DNA of 6,425 nucleotides, taken from positions 1 through 6,425 of the forward strand of contig CAMZMA010000172.1 in NCBI GenBank assembly GCA_947311815.1, read 5' to 3'. This document shows positions 6,196 through 6,425 of this stretch, in pieces (within the stretch, counting starts at the first letter, position 1; every line of letters starts with the position of its first letter). Under the pieces are notes generated by a model, which worked only from the letters and a program-made list of their open reading frames with translations, was not told the origin of the DNA and did no database searches. The stretch is from an uncultured Flavobacteriaceae bacterium (lineage in GTDB: Bacteria; Bacteroidota; Bacteroidia; Flavobacteriales; Flavobacteriaceae). Made by a program: the position numbers and the translations under genes.

Positions 6196-6281
6196 TTTTA
6201 TTATTCATTTGCTAAAGTAATACGTTTTATCTATTATTTCGTTTTTAGTTTATAGATGTAGTCGTCTAATTGATAAGTGTA
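6196..6281 (-). repeat. 86-bp upstream element, copy B
   Basis: This is the second copy of the element at 5256-5341, same orientation, ungapped, 22 mismatches in 86. It starts 54 bases before the DUF3592 gene, whose coding sequence shares nothing with the gene behind copy A. Three of the distal differences are synonymous if read as the peptide Y-x-L-D-x-Y-x-Y-K. Confidence 0.7.
6212..6219 (-). promoter_or_regulatory. candidate -7 box for the DUF3592 gene
   Basis: TACTTTAG on the minus strand lies at the same place in the repeated element as TATCTTAG at 5272-5279 and approximates TAnnTTTG. The expected -33 TTTG is not conserved here (CGAA at the equivalent position), so support rests on conservation of the -7 region. 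It would give a leader of about 60-65 bases. Confidence 0.35.
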
Positions 6282-6290
6282 TTTTTTCAT
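6234..6290 (-). other. 18-codon mini-ORF in the leader, possible remnant
   Basis: An ATG at 6290 opens MKKYTYQLDDYIYKLKTK and stops at 6236-6234. Copy A of the repeated element has a related reading (HTYKLDNYTYKIEV) but no equivalent ATG and a slightly earlier stop. It may be the tail of a lost coding sequence carried along by duplication. Because it lies upstream of the candidate -7 box, it is unlikely to be a leader peptide of that transcript. Confidence 0.2.
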
Positions 6291-6356
6291 TGATAAAAAA
6301 CAATCAAAAATTGCTTATTAATATTTGACATTAGATTGTTAGATAATAAACGCAAG

Positions 6357-6425
6357 ACTAATTAAAAACATCAACTATGAAAGTACTAAACATTATCAAA
6401 TACATTTTTACAATTATAGGAGCAG
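6357..6425 (+). repeat. right arm of inverted repeat
   Basis: This is the exact 69-base inverted copy of 6094-6162 and reaches the window edge. The 194 bases between the arms (6163-6356) are not palindromic: they hold the copy B element near the left arm and unrelated AT-rich sequence near the right arm. Confidence 0.95.
6377..6425 (+). CDS. start of a divergent DUF3592 paralogue, partial
   Basis: The plus strand opens with ATG at 6377, and its first 16 codons read MKVLNIIKYIFTIIGA. They are identical at DNA level to the start of the DUF3592 gene at 5417-6142, as are the 20 bases before the ATG. Only the N-terminal membrane segment is inside the window. It could be a full duplicate, a copy that differs further in, or a fragment. 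No good promoter faces it: TTTG at 6324-6327 is followed at the right distance only by a weak TAAACGCA. Confidence 0.6.
   Translation, partial: MKVLNIIKYIFTIIGA

Overview
The window is AT-rich and looks like the chromosome of a Bacteroidota bacterium, most likely a marine-type flavobacterium. The evidence is short A-rich intergenic gaps, no convincing Shine-Dalgarno sequences, TAnnTTTG-like promoter elements, and protein families typical of that group (DKNYY lipoproteins, SUKH/SMI1, DUF6985, DUF3592, YD/MORN-like repeat proteins). No species can be named from this sequence.

Layout. Nearly everything reads right to left on the minus strand. A compact array of eight units runs from 5231 down past base 1: a MORN-like small protein (4788-5231), a 33-codon stub of a DUF6985-like gene (4686-4787), a membrane- or envelope-targeted protein with seven 26-residue YD-like repeats (3707-4639), a DUF6985-like gene broken by a -1 frameshift (3190-3680), a TPR-like/SUKH protein (2002-3162), a three-pass membrane protein (1477-1989), a secreted protein with a DxDGDxxxD loop (878-1444), and a DKNYY-family lipoprotein with a 4-bp ATGA overlap that runs off the left edge (1-881). 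Gaps are 0-46 bp, so this is probably one transcription unit, with a candidate promoter at about 5272-5301. Upstream lies a DUF3592 membrane protein (5417-6142) with its own leader. At the right edge a second gene begins divergently on the plus strand (6377), and its first 49 bases and 20-base leader are an exact inverted copy of the DUF3592 gene start.

How the genes may work together. SUKH proteins are established immunity proteins of polymorphic toxin systems. The mixture of unrelated small proteins, duplicated and decaying paralogues, repeats and leader duplication is what a bank of immunity or orphan accessory genes looks like. No toxin, secretion component, integrase or transposase is visible here, so the link to intercellular competition is inference resting mainly on the SUKH domain. 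No RNA genes, CRISPR arrays or insertion sequences were found.

The points most worth following are: (1) a dnaX-type A AAA AAG heptamer sitting in the right phase exactly where the DUF6985-like gene changes frame; (2) the inverted repeat of at least 69 bp flanking a 194-bp spacer with a one-way promoter candidate, an arrangement that could flip; (3) an 86-bp element repeated upstream of two unrelated genes; and (4) the decayed DUF6985 paralogue ending at a perfect 11-bp hairpin.
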